Assembly (NCBI RefSeq): GCF_015547515.1 | Contig: NZ_JADMVE010000001.1 | Coordinates: 62,001-126,000 of the forward strand | Length of the DNA stretch: 64,000 nucleotides | Origin: Eubacterium sp. 1001713B170207_170306_E7 | Lineage (GTDB): Bacteria > Bacillota > Clostridia > Eubacteriales > Eubacteriaceae | Direction: 5' to 3' | Shown here: piece after piece, positions 27,886 to 36,635 of the stretch | Layout of the letters: every line of letters begins with the position of its first letter | Position numbering within the stretch: position 1 is the stretch's first letter | Translations under genes and position numbers: made by a program | Notes under the pieces: generated by a model | What the model was told of the DNA's origin: nothing | The model's input: the letters and a program-made list of their open reading frames with translations, nothing else | Databases searched by the model: none

Positions 27886-28779
27886 ATGAATTCAAAAAAT
27901 AGAGGAGCATGCTTTATTTTACTGGCCGTCACGCTAATGAGCACAGGCGGCCTTTTAATTAAAAGCATTGAAGCGAGCGCGATCAGCATTGCCTTTGCGA
28001 GAAGTCTGATCGCAGGCTGTGTTTTTCTGCCATTCATAAAATGGAAAAAAGTCCGATTCAGTAAAAATTACATTGGTCTTATTATTTCTTATACATACTT
28101 AACCATCAGCTTTGTCATCGCGACAAAGCTGACGACAGCTGCCAACGCGATTATACTGCAGTGTACAGCGCCGCTGTGGCTCTATCTGGCTTATCTGATC
28201 AGCGGTAAAAAAAAGCTGGTCACGCGGGAGTTTGTGCCACGGGTTACAATTTTGGCTGGAATTATCATTATTTTTTGCGATCCATTGAATGCTTCAGGTA
28301 ACGCGACCGCCATGGCTGGTAATCTTTTGGCCCTGTCCGCAGGTATTGCCTATGCGCTGGAGCAGTATTTTATGGAGAAAAAATACCCGATGGGCGATAT
28401 TACCATCATCGGATTTATCAATTTTGTTATGGCTGGGGTAATGCTCATATTCATGCACAGCCAGATATCCTTCTCAGGTCTCCCCACGATAAACTGGCTG
28501 TATCTTATATTGCTTGGCGTCTTTCAAATTGGTATTTCTTACCTGTTTTTTCTTAAAGGAGTTCGACTGGTATCTGCCTTTGAAGCGTCGATTCTTTCGC
28601 TGCTGGAGCCAATACTAAACCCGGTTTTTGTGTTTTTCTTTGTGGGGGAGGTTCCGAGCACCTACACAATTTGCGGGTTCGCAGCTATCTTATTCGGTAT
28701 TGTACTGACCCTTGTACCGAATAAAAAGACAGCTTTGGCAGACCAAAAACTAGAAGAAACAGCTGAGACTAGAGAGTAG
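27886..28779 (+). CDS. EamA/DMT-family permease
   Basis: About 297 residues with ten predicted transmembrane segments and two EamA repeats (about 5-135 and 145-285), including the LLEPILNPVF motif. DMT permeases export or import small metabolites, often amino acids. Direct linkage to ilvBN (13 bp) makes a branched-chain amino acid or acetolactate-derived substrate possible, but this is inference. ATG 27886 is preferred over a GTG immediately after the ilvN stop. Confidence 0.8.
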   Translation: MNSKNRGACFILLAVTLMSTGGLLIKSIEASAISIAFARSLIAGCVFLPFIKWKKVRFSKNYIGLIISYTYLTISFVIATKLTTAANAIILQCTAPLWLYLAYLISGKKKLVTREFVPRVTILAGIIIIFCDPLNASGNATAMAGNLLALSAGIAYALEQYFMEKKYPMGDITIIGFINFVMAGVMLIFMHSQISFSGLPTINWLYLILLGVFQIGISYLFFLKGVRLVSAFEASILSLLEPILNPVFVFFFVGEVPSTYTICGFAAILFGIVLTLVPNKKTALADQKLEETAETRE

Positions 28780-28821
28780 AAAAAATTATTAGAATAAAAG
28801 TGAAAAAATTCGCAAAAGGTC

Positions 28822-28849
28822 TTGCAAATTCGTAAAATAGGAGTATAAT
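28822..28849 (+). promoter_or_regulatory. Promoter of the NuoE/NuoF/NfnB-like operon
   Basis: TTGCAA, 16 bp, TATAAT. It gives a leader of about 155 nt, containing a perfect 8-bp hairpin (CCCGTTTT at 28903-28910, AAAACGGG at 28917-28924). Confidence 0.65.
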
Positions 28850-28902
28850 AAAGACAATAAGGATTTATACTATAGAATAAGAAAATATTACTGTGGATTC
28901 AT

Positions 28903-28924
28903 CCCGTTTTATCCTTAAAACGGG
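28903..28924 (+). promoter_or_regulatory. Hairpin in the leader of the redox operon
   Basis: Perfect 8-bp stem with ATCCTT loop in the 5' leader, followed by AAAATTTCTTT, not a clean T tract. It could be a weak attenuator or a stabilising leader stem; no known riboswitch class is recognised. Confidence 0.4.
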
Positions 28925-29011
28925 AAAATTTCTTTAGAAAAATTGGATACATTGTGCAAGTGGAAGAAGTTGAGGAAACCTGTTAAATCAGGAAAAAAGT
29001 AAGGAGTAATT

Positions 29012-29530
29012 ATGAATCACGAACACCATCATGATCATCACTGCGGCTGCGGCTGTCAGGATGAGCCCAAATTCCCAGAATTAGATGCAGTTCTGGACGC
29101 GTATGCCGATGTAGCAGGAAGCCTGATTACCATCCTGCAGAAGGCTCAGGAAACCTATGGCTATCTGTCCCCGGACTTAATGCTGTATATTTCTCGTGAA
29201 ACAGATATTCCAGTAGCGAAAATATACGGTGTTGCAACTTTTTATGCTCAGTTCCGCATGAATCCTGTTGGCAAGCATCTGATCATGCTCTGTCAGGGAA
29301 CAGCCTGTCACGTTAATGGATCTTCAATGATTGAGGAAGCCGTTGTGGAGCATCTTGGCATTAAAGAGGGCGAAACCACCGAGGACGGTCTTTTTACCCT
29401 GGAAAATGTCGCCTGTCTGGGCTGCTGCTCTTTATCTCCGGTGATGATGATCGACGGAGAGACCTATGGCCAGCTGACAAAGGATAAAGTGGTTAATATT
29501 TTAACAGAGCTCAAGGAACAGGAGGCGTAG
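29012..29530 (+). CDS. NuoE-like [2Fe-2S] subunit of a flavin-based transhydrogenase/bifurcating complex
   Basis: 172 residues. After an unusual His/Cys-rich N-terminus (HEHHHDHHCGCGC) comes a NuoE/HydC-type thioredoxin-like fold with four cluster cysteines: CQGTAC in the middle and CLGCC near the end. In NADH-linked complexes this subunit carries a [2Fe-2S] cluster next to the NuoF-like flavoprotein. It is the first gene of a three-gene operon; the combination with the NfnB-like third subunit points to the Sporomusa-type Nfn (Stn) rather than a hydrogenase, since no H-cluster subunit is present. Confidence 0.88.
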   Translation: MNHEHHHDHHCGCGCQDEPKFPELDAVLDAYADVAGSLITILQKAQETYGYLSPDLMLYISRETDIPVAKIYGVATFYAQFRMNPVGKHLIMLCQGTACHVNGSSMIEEAVVEHLGIKEGETTEDGLFTLENVACLGCCSLSPVMMIDGETYGQLTKDKVVNILTELKEQEA

Positions 29531-29533
29531 ACA

Positions 29534-31294
29534 ATGGAAAACTATAAAGTAATCATTGGGCAGGGAAGCTGCGGTATCGCTGCCGGCGCTGCAAAGGTTG
29601 AAGAAGCCTTTAAAGATCAGATTGCCGCTAAAAATCTGAGTATTGACCTTGAAAAAACCGGTTGTATCGGGACCTGCTATCTTGAACCCATTGTGGATGT
29701 GGTTGATCCCTCAGGCGCTAAGATTACCTACGTCAATGTCGATACCGGCGATGTTGAGCGTATTGTGGATGAACATATCCTTGGGCAGAAAAATATTACA
29801 GACCTGGAAATGGCAGCTCAGGACAAGGAAATGATCGCCAAGCAAAAACGCGTGGTGCTTCAGAACTGTGGTGTCATTGACCCGGAACGTCTTGAGGATT
29901 ATCTGGCAGTCGACGGCTATAAGGCCGCTAAAGGAGCTGTTGAGGAGATGACACCGGAAGAAATTATTAATACCGTTAAAGTAGCCGGGCTGGCTGGCCG
30001 CGGCGGGGCAGGCTTCCCAACCTGGTTTAAATGGAATGAAGCCCATAAGGCCAAGGGAGACGTCAAGTATTTAGTCTGCAACGCCGACGAAGGCGACCCT
30101 GGTGCCTTTATGGACCGTTCGGTACTTGAAAGTGATCCACATGCGCTCATTGAAGGGATGATTATTGCAGCCAGGGCCATCGGCGCTGGACAGGGTGTTG
30201 TCTATGTCCGTGCAGAGTATCCACTGGCCATAAAACGTCTTGAGAATGCCATCGGACAGGCTCGTGAGGCAGGCTATCTTGGTGAGAATATCTTTGGGTC
30301 CTCCTTCAGCTTTGATCTGAGAATTAAAGCCGGCGCCGGCGCTTTCGTCTGCGGTGAAGAAACCGCTTTGATTGCGTCGCTGGAAGGGGAACGCGGGATG
30401 CCGCGTCTCAAGCCGCCATTTCCGGCCCAAAAAGGCTACTGGGCAAAACCGACCAATATCAACAACGTTGAAACCTATGCGAACGTACCGTGGATTTTCA
30501 GAAATTCCGGTGAAGCTTACGGACAGCTCGGAAATGAAAATTCCAAGGGCACCAAAGTATTTGCCCTGACTGGTAAAATCAAAAAGGGCGGTCTGGTTGA
30601 GATTCCAATGGGCTTAACTCTGCGTGACGTCATTTATGATATCGGCGGCGGTATCAAAAATGATAAGGCATTTAAAGCGGTTCAGATGGGCGGACCATCC
30701 GGTGGATGTGTTCCAGCTGAGCTGGTGGATACCGTTATCGACTATCCTTCTATTACTAAAACTGGCGCGATCATGGGCTCCGGCGGGATGGTTGTCATGG
30801 ATGAAACCACTTGTATGGTTGATATGGCCCGCTTCTTCCTGGATTTTACCCGGAAGGAATCCTGTGGTAAATGCAACTACTGCCGTATCGGAACCATGCG
30901 TATGCTTGAAATTCTGACCCGTATCACAGAAGGCGAAGGACGTGACGGCGATATTGAGCTTCTAGAAGAGCTTTGTCTCAAGGTTAAGGAGGGCTCGATG
31001 TGTGGCCTTGGCCAGACAGCGCCGAACCCGGTTCTTACCACCCTGCGTTATTTCAGAAACGAATATGAGGACCATATCTACAGACATAAATGTACAGCTC
31101 ACAGCTGTAAGGCCTTGATTACCTACAGCATTGATGAGGAAAAATGTGTCGGCTGTACCCGCTGTGCCAAGAACTGCCCGGTTGAGGCCATTTCGGGCAC
31201 ACCTAAAAAGGTTCATGTTATCGATCAGGAAAAATGCGTTAAGTGCGGAAAATGCGCCAGCGTTTGTAAGTTTGATGCGGTAATCGTGGATTAG
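29534..31294 (+). CDS. NuoF-like NADH/FMN/Fe-S subunit
   Basis: 586 residues. Domains in order: thioredoxin-like [2Fe-2S] domain (about 1-90, KTGCIGTCYLEP), the FMN/NADH-binding core (GRGGAGFPTWFKW near 155-167 and NADEGDPGAFMDRS near 182-195), the SLBB-like segment, the ESCGKCNYCRIGTMRM [4Fe-4S] site, and a C-terminal 2[4Fe-4S] ferredoxin (CVGCTRCAKNCP, CVKCGKCASVC). This is the layout of HydB/StnB-type bifurcating flavoproteins, where FMN splits electrons between NADH, ferredoxin and a third partner. 3 bp after the NuoE-like gene. Confidence 0.92.
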   Translation: MENYKVIIGQGSCGIAAGAAKVEEAFKDQIAAKNLSIDLEKTGCIGTCYLEPIVDVVDPSGAKITYVNVDTGDVERIVDEHILGQKNITDLEMAAQDKEMIAKQKRVVLQNCGVIDPERLEDYLAVDGYKAAKGAVEEMTPEEIINTVKVAGLAGRGGAGFPTWFKWNEAHKAKGDVKYLVCNADEGDPGAFMDRSVLESDPHALIEGMIIAARAIGAGQGVVYVRAEYPLAIKRLENAIGQAREAGYLGENIFGSSFSFDLRIKAGAGAFVCGEETALIASLEGERGMPRLKPPFPAQKGYWAKPTNINNVETYANVPWIFRNSGEAYGQLGNENSKGTKVFALTGKIKKGGLVEIPMGLTLRDVIYDIGGGIKNDKAFKAVQMGGPSGGCVPAELVDTVIDYPSITKTGAIMGSGGMVVMDETTCMVDMARFFLDFTRKESCGKCNYCRIGTMRMLEILTRITEGEGRDGDIELLEELCLKVKEGSMCGLGQTAPNPVLTTLRYFRNEYEDHIYRHKCTAHSCKALITYSIDEEKCVGCTRCAKNCPVEAISGTPKKVHVIDQEKCVKCGKCASVCKFDAVIVD

Positions 31295-31309
31295 GAAGGA
31301 GTGAGGGAC

Positions 31310-34300
31310 ATGAAGAAATTAAGAATTAATATTAACGGAAAAGAAGTAACGGGTTTTGCAGAACAGACTATTTTGGACGTTGCCCGCGAAAACGGTATTG
31401 ACATCCCAACTCTTTGCTATGACGAACGCACCGAGGTTTATGGCTCCTGCGGCCTCTGCATGGTAGAGGTTGAGGGAAATCCAAAACTGCTGAAAGCCTG
31501 TGCAACCCCCATCGTGGAAGGTATGGTCATCACGACCAAGTCCGACAGAGTGCTGGAATCCAGGAAAACCAACCTGGAGCTTCTGCTTTCCAAGCACATT
31601 GGCGATTGTGTGGCGCCGTGTCAGCTGGAATGTCCGGGACAGACAGACTGCCAGGGATATGTTGGGCTTATAGCCAACGGAGAATACGAGGAAGCCATTA
31701 AGCTGATCAAGGACCGTCTGCCTCTGCCGGCATCCATCGGGCGTGTCTGTCCGCATCCCTGCGAAAAGGCCTGCCGCCGAGGTTTGGTGGATGAACCTGT
31801 TTCAATCTTGTGGCTCAAGCGTTTTGCAGCGGATCTGGACATTGACAAGGGAATGTTTATGCCAGAGGTTGCGCCAGACACTCACAAAAGCATTGGTGTC
31901 ATCGGCGGCGGCCCAGGCGGTTTAACAGCAGCCTATTTTCTGAGAAAAGCCGGCCATGCCGTTACCATCTATGAAGCCATGCCCAAAGCTGGCGGCATGC
32001 TGCGCTATGGGATTCCGGAGTACCGTCTGCCAAAGACAGTCCTGGATGAAGAAATCAAGCTGATCGAAGATATGGGTGTTACTGTTAAGACGGGTGTGCG
32101 CATTGGCGCGGATCTGCCTTTTGAGAGTCTGAGAAAACAGCATGATGCCATGTATGTGGCCATTGGCGCCTGGACCAGCAGTGGACTGCGCTGTGAAGGC
32201 GTAGACGCAGATGGCGTTATTGGCGGGATCGAGTTGCTCAGACAGATTGTCAACAATGAGCCGGCGAACCTGGGCGATAAGGTCGCCATTGTCGGCGGCG
32301 GGAATACCGCCATGGACGCCTGCAGAAGCGCGGTGCGCCTGGGGGCAAAGGAAGTCTACAATGTATACCGTCGTACTGTTGCCGAAATGCCGGCTGAACA
32401 GGAAGAAATTGAGGAAGCGCAGGAAGAGGGCGTTGTCTTTAAAAACCTGTGTAACCCGATTGAAATCATCAAGGATGAAAATGGTCATGTTAAGCAGATG
32501 CTGCTTCAGAAAATGGAGCTGGGCGAACCAGACGCCAGCGGACGCCGTCGGCCTGTGCCCATTGAGGGTGAAACTGAGCTGATTGACGTGGACACCGTTA
32601 TTCTGGCGATTGGCCAGGGCATTGACCCTGAAGGAATGGATGGACTTGAGCTGACGAAGTTCAATACCATTGTCGCAGATGAAGAAACCTTTACGACGAA
32701 TCTCGAAGGCGTCTTTGCGGGCGGCGACTGTGCCAATGACGGCGCTTCCATTGCTATCCGCGCCATTGGCGAAGCCAAAAAAGCAGTCGGCTTTATCAAC
32801 GAATATCTTCAGGGCCGGGAAATCTGCTACCGTAAGCCTTATTATGTTACGCGTGATGATATCGACGCAGATTACCTGGAAGGCAAAAAGAAGTACAAAC
32901 GGCCTCCGATGGCACATCTGACACCAGAGGAACGTAAAGATACTTTTGAAGAAATTGTCAAGGGCTATACGCCCGAGCAGGCCAGAGAAGAAGCGTCTCG
33001 TTGTCTGGAATGCGGCTGTCACGATTATTTTGAATGTAAGCTGATCGATTATGCCAACCGGTACGATGTGGCGCCTGAACGCTTTGACGGTGAAAATGAA
33101 GAGCTGATTTTTGATGATGACCACCCGTTTATTGTGCGTAACCCCAACAAGTGTATTCTCTGCGGACGCTGTGTACGCGCCTGTGATGAAGTCGTGGGTG
33201 TGACAGCGCTTGGTCTGATGAACCGTGGCTTTGATACGGTTGTGGTACCGGCTCTCGGTGGAAAATTAGCTGATTCCGGTTGTATTTCCTGTGGTACCTG
33301 TATTTCTGTATGTCCCACCGGAGCGCTGGGAGAACGCGCAAGAGGCTTCAAAAACGTTCCGACCGATACGAAAAAGACCCTGACAACCTGTGGCTACTGC
33401 AGTGCCGGCTGCCAGATGGTAGTTGAAACTATGGGCGATACCATTGTAAAAGCAGTACCGATGGATATCAGCGCTGCTGCTAATGAAGGGGTAATGTGTG
33501 GCCGTGGCCGTTTTGGAACAAACCAGGTACAGTTGGGCGACCGCCTGACAAAACCGTTAATCCGCAATGCAAAGGGCCAGCTGGAAGAAGCAAGCTGGTA
33601 CGACGCTTTTGTTGCCATTGCCAAAAAAGCGCAGACCATTTCAGCAAGAAATGGAGCGGAGGCTTTAAAAGTCGCTGTTTCACCGAAATATACCACTGAA
33701 GAAATTGCCATCATTAAAAAGCTGGCAGACACTCTGCAAGCAGAAACCTTCTCTTTCAGCAATACCATTCATGGCGAGGATGCTGTACTGCCATGCAGCG
33801 GCGAAATCCACAGTATGGATGAATTGCTGTCATCAGACGCGATACTGGTGCTGGGATGTCTGCGGACAAACAATCCTGTACTGCGCTATAAGCTCAGCCA
33901 GGCTTCAAACCACGGTGCTTCCATCTTCTTTATCAATGCGGCTGAAGATGGCATGAACCGCATCGGGGATGAATTTACAACCGAATATGATGATTTGGAT
34001 TTTCTGGGTGAAATTACAAAATACGTTCTTGAAAACCGTAAGACAGCAGACGTACCCGACGGCTTAGAGGCCCTGAAGGATTCCCTGGCAGCGCTGGAGA
34101 TCAGCGAGGAATCTGAAATGATCGGGAATGCGCTGGTGAGCGCAAAACACCCAATGGTGGTCCTTGGCGGCAAGTATATCACAGAAGAAGCTTCTGCTTT
34201 GGCCGCTGATATCGCGGTTCTCTTAGGAATGAGCGACGGACCGAGACGCGGCATTTTCAGAGTTGAACAGAAAAATAACAGCAAAGCGCTTAGTTTATTG

Positions 34301-34816
34301 GGCGTTACTCAGACACAGCAGGTGCTGGACGCTGCAAGGGGAATCATGATCTTTGGTGAGGACCCCAATGCGGACTTATCTGGCTATGATTTTGTCATGG
34401 TTCAGGATACGCACCTGACCTTAGCAGCCCAGAAGGCAGATGTTGTGCTTCCGGCTCTGGCATTCCCAGAAGTTGCGGGAACCTTTATCAATACCGAGGG
34501 CAGGCTGCAACGTGTAACGTCGGCCGTTGAGCGCCCATTGCCCTACACCAACATTGGGATGGTAGTAGAAATCGGAAAAATTCTGGGCGAAAGCCTTGGG
34601 TCCACCTGTACCGGCTTGATCCGCAGAGCCCTTCAGACAGAGCTTCCTGAACTGAGGAACGTGGAAGTCGGCGGTCAGATCAAAAATGGCAGTTGTGAAG
34701 GCTCAGTTCGGCTGGTACCGATGAAAAAAGATGGATGCCTTTTTGAAGAAATCCCCTATACCGACTTCCTGATGAATGAAATCACTGGTGAAATTAAAAG
34801 TGTAACACGTAAATAA
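31310..34816 (+). CDS. NfnB/GltD-NuoG fusion: large Fe-S flavoprotein of a Stn-type NADPH-linked complex
   Basis: 1168 residues from ATG 31310 (AAGGAG 8 nt upstream). Order: NuoG-like [2Fe-2S] domain (about 1-80); GltD/NfnB-type domain with N-terminal cysteines (about 105-160), FAD motif GVIGGGPGGLTAAY and NAD(P) motif VGGGNTAMD followed by VYRR, a pattern suited to NADPH; a CxxC-rich segment; a 2[4Fe-4S] ferredoxin (CILCGRCVRAC, CISCGTCISVC); then a molybdopterin-oxidoreductase-like C terminus with its own cluster (CGYCSAGC). The C-terminal domain lacks the Sec/Cys active site of formate dehydrogenase and looks like the cofactor-less NuoG domain. I infer coupling of NADPH, NADH and ferredoxin pools. 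Confidence 0.85.
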   Translation: MKKLRININGKEVTGFAEQTILDVARENGIDIPTLCYDERTEVYGSCGLCMVEVEGNPKLLKACATPIVEGMVITTKSDRVLESRKTNLELLLSKHIGDCVAPCQLECPGQTDCQGYVGLIANGEYEEAIKLIKDRLPLPASIGRVCPHPCEKACRRGLVDEPVSILWLKRFAADLDIDKGMFMPEVAPDTHKSIGVIGGGPGGLTAAYFLRKAGHAVTIYEAMPKAGGMLRYGIPEYRLPKTVLDEEIKLIEDMGVTVKTGVRIGADLPFESLRKQHDAMYVAIGAWTSSGLRCEGVDADGVIGGIELLRQIVNNEPANLGDKVAIVGGGNTAMDACRSAVRLGAKEVYNVYRRTVAEMPAEQEEIEEAQEEGVVFKNLCNPIEIIKDENGHVKQMLLQKMELGEPDASGRRRPVPIEGETELIDVDTVILAIGQGIDPEGMDGLELTKFNTIVADEETFTTNLEGVFAGGDCANDGASIAIRAIGEAKKAVGFINEYLQGREICYRKPYYVTRDDIDADYLEGKKKYKRPPMAHLTPEERKDTFEEIVKGYTPEQAREEASRCLECGCHDYFECKLIDYANRYDVAPERFDGENEELIFDDDHPFIVRNPNKCILCGRCVRACDEVVGVTALGLMNRGFDTVVVPALGGKLADSGCISCGTCISVCPTGALGERARGFKNVPTDTKKTLTTCGYCSAGCQMVVETMGDTIVKAVPMDISAAANEGVMCGRGRFGTNQVQLGDRLTKPLIRNAKGQLEEASWYDAFVAIAKKAQTISARNGAEALKVAVSPKYTTEEIAIIKKLADTLQAETFSFSNTIHGEDAVLPCSGEIHSMDELLSSDAILVLGCLRTNNPVLRYKLSQASNHGASIFFINAAEDGMNRIGDEFTTEYDDLDFLGEITKYVLENRKTADVPDGLEALKDSLAALEISEESEMIGNALVSAKHPMVVLGGKYITEEASALAADIAVLLGMSDGPRRGIFRVEQKNNSKALSLLGVTQTQQVLDAARGIMIFGEDPNADLSGYDFVMVQDTHLTLAAQKADVVLPALAFPEVAGTFINTEGRLQRVTSAVERPLPYTNIGMVVEIGKILGESLGSTCTGLIRRALQTELPELRNVEVGGQIKNGSCEGSVRLVPMKKDGCLFEEIPYTDFLMNEITGEIKSVTRK

Positions 34817-34897
34817 AAAAAGAAGAGCTTCCTGATTTGATATGATCCCCCTTAAGTAGACAAGGTAAATAACCAAAATCTACTTAGGAGGGATTTT

Positions 34898-35578
34898 ATG
34901 TATAGAAAATATACATCTGAAGAAAAATTGAATATTGTGGAGGGATATCTGAATGGGCTTTTTTCCTTGGAAGAAAAAGCCCATGAGTTAGGATATAAGT
35001 CAGCACCGGGGTGCTTTAAACGATGGGTACGGCAGTATCAGGAGCAAGGAGCAGAGGGACTCTTGTGTTCGGCAGGTAATAAATCTTATACAGCAGAATT
35101 CAAAACAATGGTGGTTGAAGAGTATCTTTCTGGAAAAGGCTCCGCAGTTGAACTTGCCGCAAAACACAAAATTAGTACAGCAGATGTTTTGTTGCATTGG
35201 GTTTCGTTGTATAATGCCAATAGAAAGCTTAAGGATTATAATCCTAAGAGGGAGGTCTATATGGCAGAAGCACGGAGAAAAACAACTTTGGAAGAACGAG
35301 AAGCAATTGTTAAATACTGCATTGCCCATGATAGAGATTACAAAGAAACCGCTTCTTTGTTTGATGTTTCATACAGCCAGGTTTACTCCTGGGTGAAAAA
35401 ATATGATGCTAATGGTGAAACTGGTTTGGTTGATCGGCGCGGGCACCATAAAGCAGATGACGAAGTGGATGAACTGGAACGGCTGCGCCGAGAAAATATA
35501 CGGCTCAAAAGCCAGCTTGAAGAAAAGGATATGGCAGTGGAACTGTTAAAAAAAGCGAAAGAATTCGAAAGGATGTGA
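34898..35578 (+). CDS. IS3-family OrfA, DNA-binding transposase subunit
   Basis: 226 residues, longer than most OrfA proteins because it has three successive helix-turn-helix units (about 1-55, 60-110 and 122-175) followed by a leucine-zipper-like helix (about 185-225, ELERLRRENIRLKSQLEE). AGGAGGG precedes the ATG. Near its 3' end seven A residues (35548-35554) form an A-AAA-AAA slippery site; a -1 shift there joins orfB to make the OrfAB transposase, as known for this family. Confidence 0.9.
   Translation: MYRKYTSEEKLNIVEGYLNGLFSLEEKAHELGYKSAPGCFKRWVRQYQEQGAEGLLCSAGNKSYTAEFKTMVVEEYLSGKGSAVELAAKHKISTADVLLHWVSLYNANRKLKDYNPKREVYMAEARRKTTLEEREAIVKYCIAHDRDYKETASLFDVSYSQVYSWVKKYDANGETGLVDRRGHHKADDEVDELERLRRENIRLKSQLEEKDMAVELLKKAKEFERM
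35548..35554 (+). promoter_or_regulatory. Programmed -1 frameshift site
   Basis: AAAAAAA read as A-AAA-AAA in the orfA frame. Slipping back one base continues into orfB without a stop. Established mechanism for IS3-family elements; here inferred from sequence. Confidence 0.75.
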
Positions 35579-36540
35579 GGTTTGGAAAACAACGCTTCGA
35601 ATCGAAATATATGGCGATTCAATATTTTATTGAAAAAAAACAATGGAGCATCAACTGGATGTGCAGACAGTTGGAAATTTCACGCGCAGCTTATTACAAA
35701 TGGCTGCACCGCTCAGTTCCTGAACGGGAGGCAGAGAATTTAAAGCTGGCAGAATTGATAAAAGAGTACGATGAACGTTTTTGCCGCATCTTAGGCTACC
35801 GGAGAATGACAAGTTGGATAAACCATTTCAATCATACGAACTATAGCAAGAACCGGATTCATAGGATTATGAAGAAACTTGGAATACATTCTGTTATTAG
35901 AAAAAAGAAGAAAACATACCATTCTTCCAAGCCGGAAGCTACTGCTGAAAATAAGCTCAAAAGAGATTTCAATGCAGGAAAACCTAATGAAAAATGGGCT
36001 ACGGATGTAACAGAATTTAAAATTCCCGAAACCGGAAAGAAGTTGTATCTCAGCGCCATATTCGACCTTTATGACCGTTATCCAGTAGCTTATGTTATCA
36101 ACCGGAGAAATGACAACAAGCTTGTATTTGATACATATGACAAAGCAGTGGAACAGAATCCGGAAGCCAGACCACTCTTTCACAGCGACAGAGGCTATCA
36201 GTATACGAGCAAGGTATTCCAGACAAAGCTTCAAGAACAGGGAATGGCTCAATCCATGTCACGTGTCGGACACTGTATTGATAATGGACCCACAGAAGGC
36301 TTGTGGGGAATTATCAAGTCTGAAATGTACTGTATGTATAAGATCACCGACGAAGGCTCTCTGTATTCTGCCATCCATGGATATATGAAATTTTATGCCA
36401 ATGAAAGACCACAGGACAGATTTCATTGTAAAACACCATCTGAGGTAAGGCGGGAGGCACTGGCTTCAGAAGCAGCTATTCAGTACCCGATTTCTGAAAA
36501 CAAACGGCTAGAAGCCTACAAAGCCAAATGGTGTGTATAA
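35575..36540 (+). CDS. IS3-family OrfB, DDE integrase domain
   Basis: About 321 residues in the -1 frame relative to orfA. Contains the HTH_21 region near 45-105 and the rve catalytic core: ATDVTEFK (first D), FHSDRGYQYTS (second D) and DNGPTEGLWGIIKSE (E, 35 residues later, the DDE spacing). Listed from GTG 35575, but in the family OrfB is mostly translated as the OrfAB fusion through the slip site at 35548-35554. No disabling mutation is visible. Confidence 0.92.
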   Translation: MRFGKQRFESKYMAIQYFIEKKQWSINWMCRQLEISRAAYYKWLHRSVPEREAENLKLAELIKEYDERFCRILGYRRMTSWINHFNHTNYSKNRIHRIMKKLGIHSVIRKKKKTYHSSKPEATAENKLKRDFNAGKPNEKWATDVTEFKIPETGKKLYLSAIFDLYDRYPVAYVINRRNDNKLVFDTYDKAVEQNPEARPLFHSDRGYQYTSKVFQTKLQEQGMAQSMSRVGHCIDNGPTEGLWGIIKSEMYCMYKITDEGSLYSAIHGYMKFYANERPQDRFHCKTPSEVRREALASEAAIQYPISENKRLEAYKAKWCV

Positions 36541-36547
36541 CATAAAT

Positions 36548-36579
36548 ATCCGCCATATCTGTGTTCTGATATGGCGGAT
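36548..36579 (+). terminator. Hairpin at the 3' end of the IS, after orfB
   Basis: Perfect 12-bp stem (ATCCGCCATATC with GATATGGCGGAT), 8-nt loop. The downstream sequence ACCTATCGTTTTATTTTAG is T-rich but not immediate, so termination may be partial. Confidence 0.55.
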
Positions 36580-36635
36580 ACCTATCGTTTTATTTTAGAT
36601 ATTTTACTTGTCTACTTGACAAGGGGCTGATCAAT

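Larger units (their letters stand above)
34847..36627 (+). mobile_element. IS3-family insertion sequence
   Basis: About 1.78 kb with two transposase frames, orfA and orfB. The ends are imperfect inverted repeats: CCCCCTTAAGTAGACAAGG on the left and, reversed, GCCCCTTGTCAAGTAGACAAG on the right (a 3-nt gap). Both ends abut TGATC (34843-34847 and 36628-36632), consistent with a 4-5 bp target duplication; because the bases are shared the exact boundary is ambiguous by one. Removing the element and one TGATC copy restores a near-perfect hairpin with a 3-nt loop. Both frames are intact, so the copy may be active. Confidence 0.88.

Noticed and set aside
31922-33124. 400-codon minus-strand frame within the NfnB-like gene
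   Set aside because: Antisense shadow; no start signals or family match.
31310-34816. Formate dehydrogenase catalytic subunit
   Set aside because: The C-terminal molybdopterin-like domain has its Fe-S motif but no Sec or Cys active-site region, and the first two-thirds are NfnB/NuoG-like. No in-frame TGA for selenocysteine.
29012-34816. Bifurcating [FeFe]-hydrogenase (HydABC)
   Set aside because: NuoE- and NuoF-like subunits match, but no H-cluster motifs occur in the third subunit.
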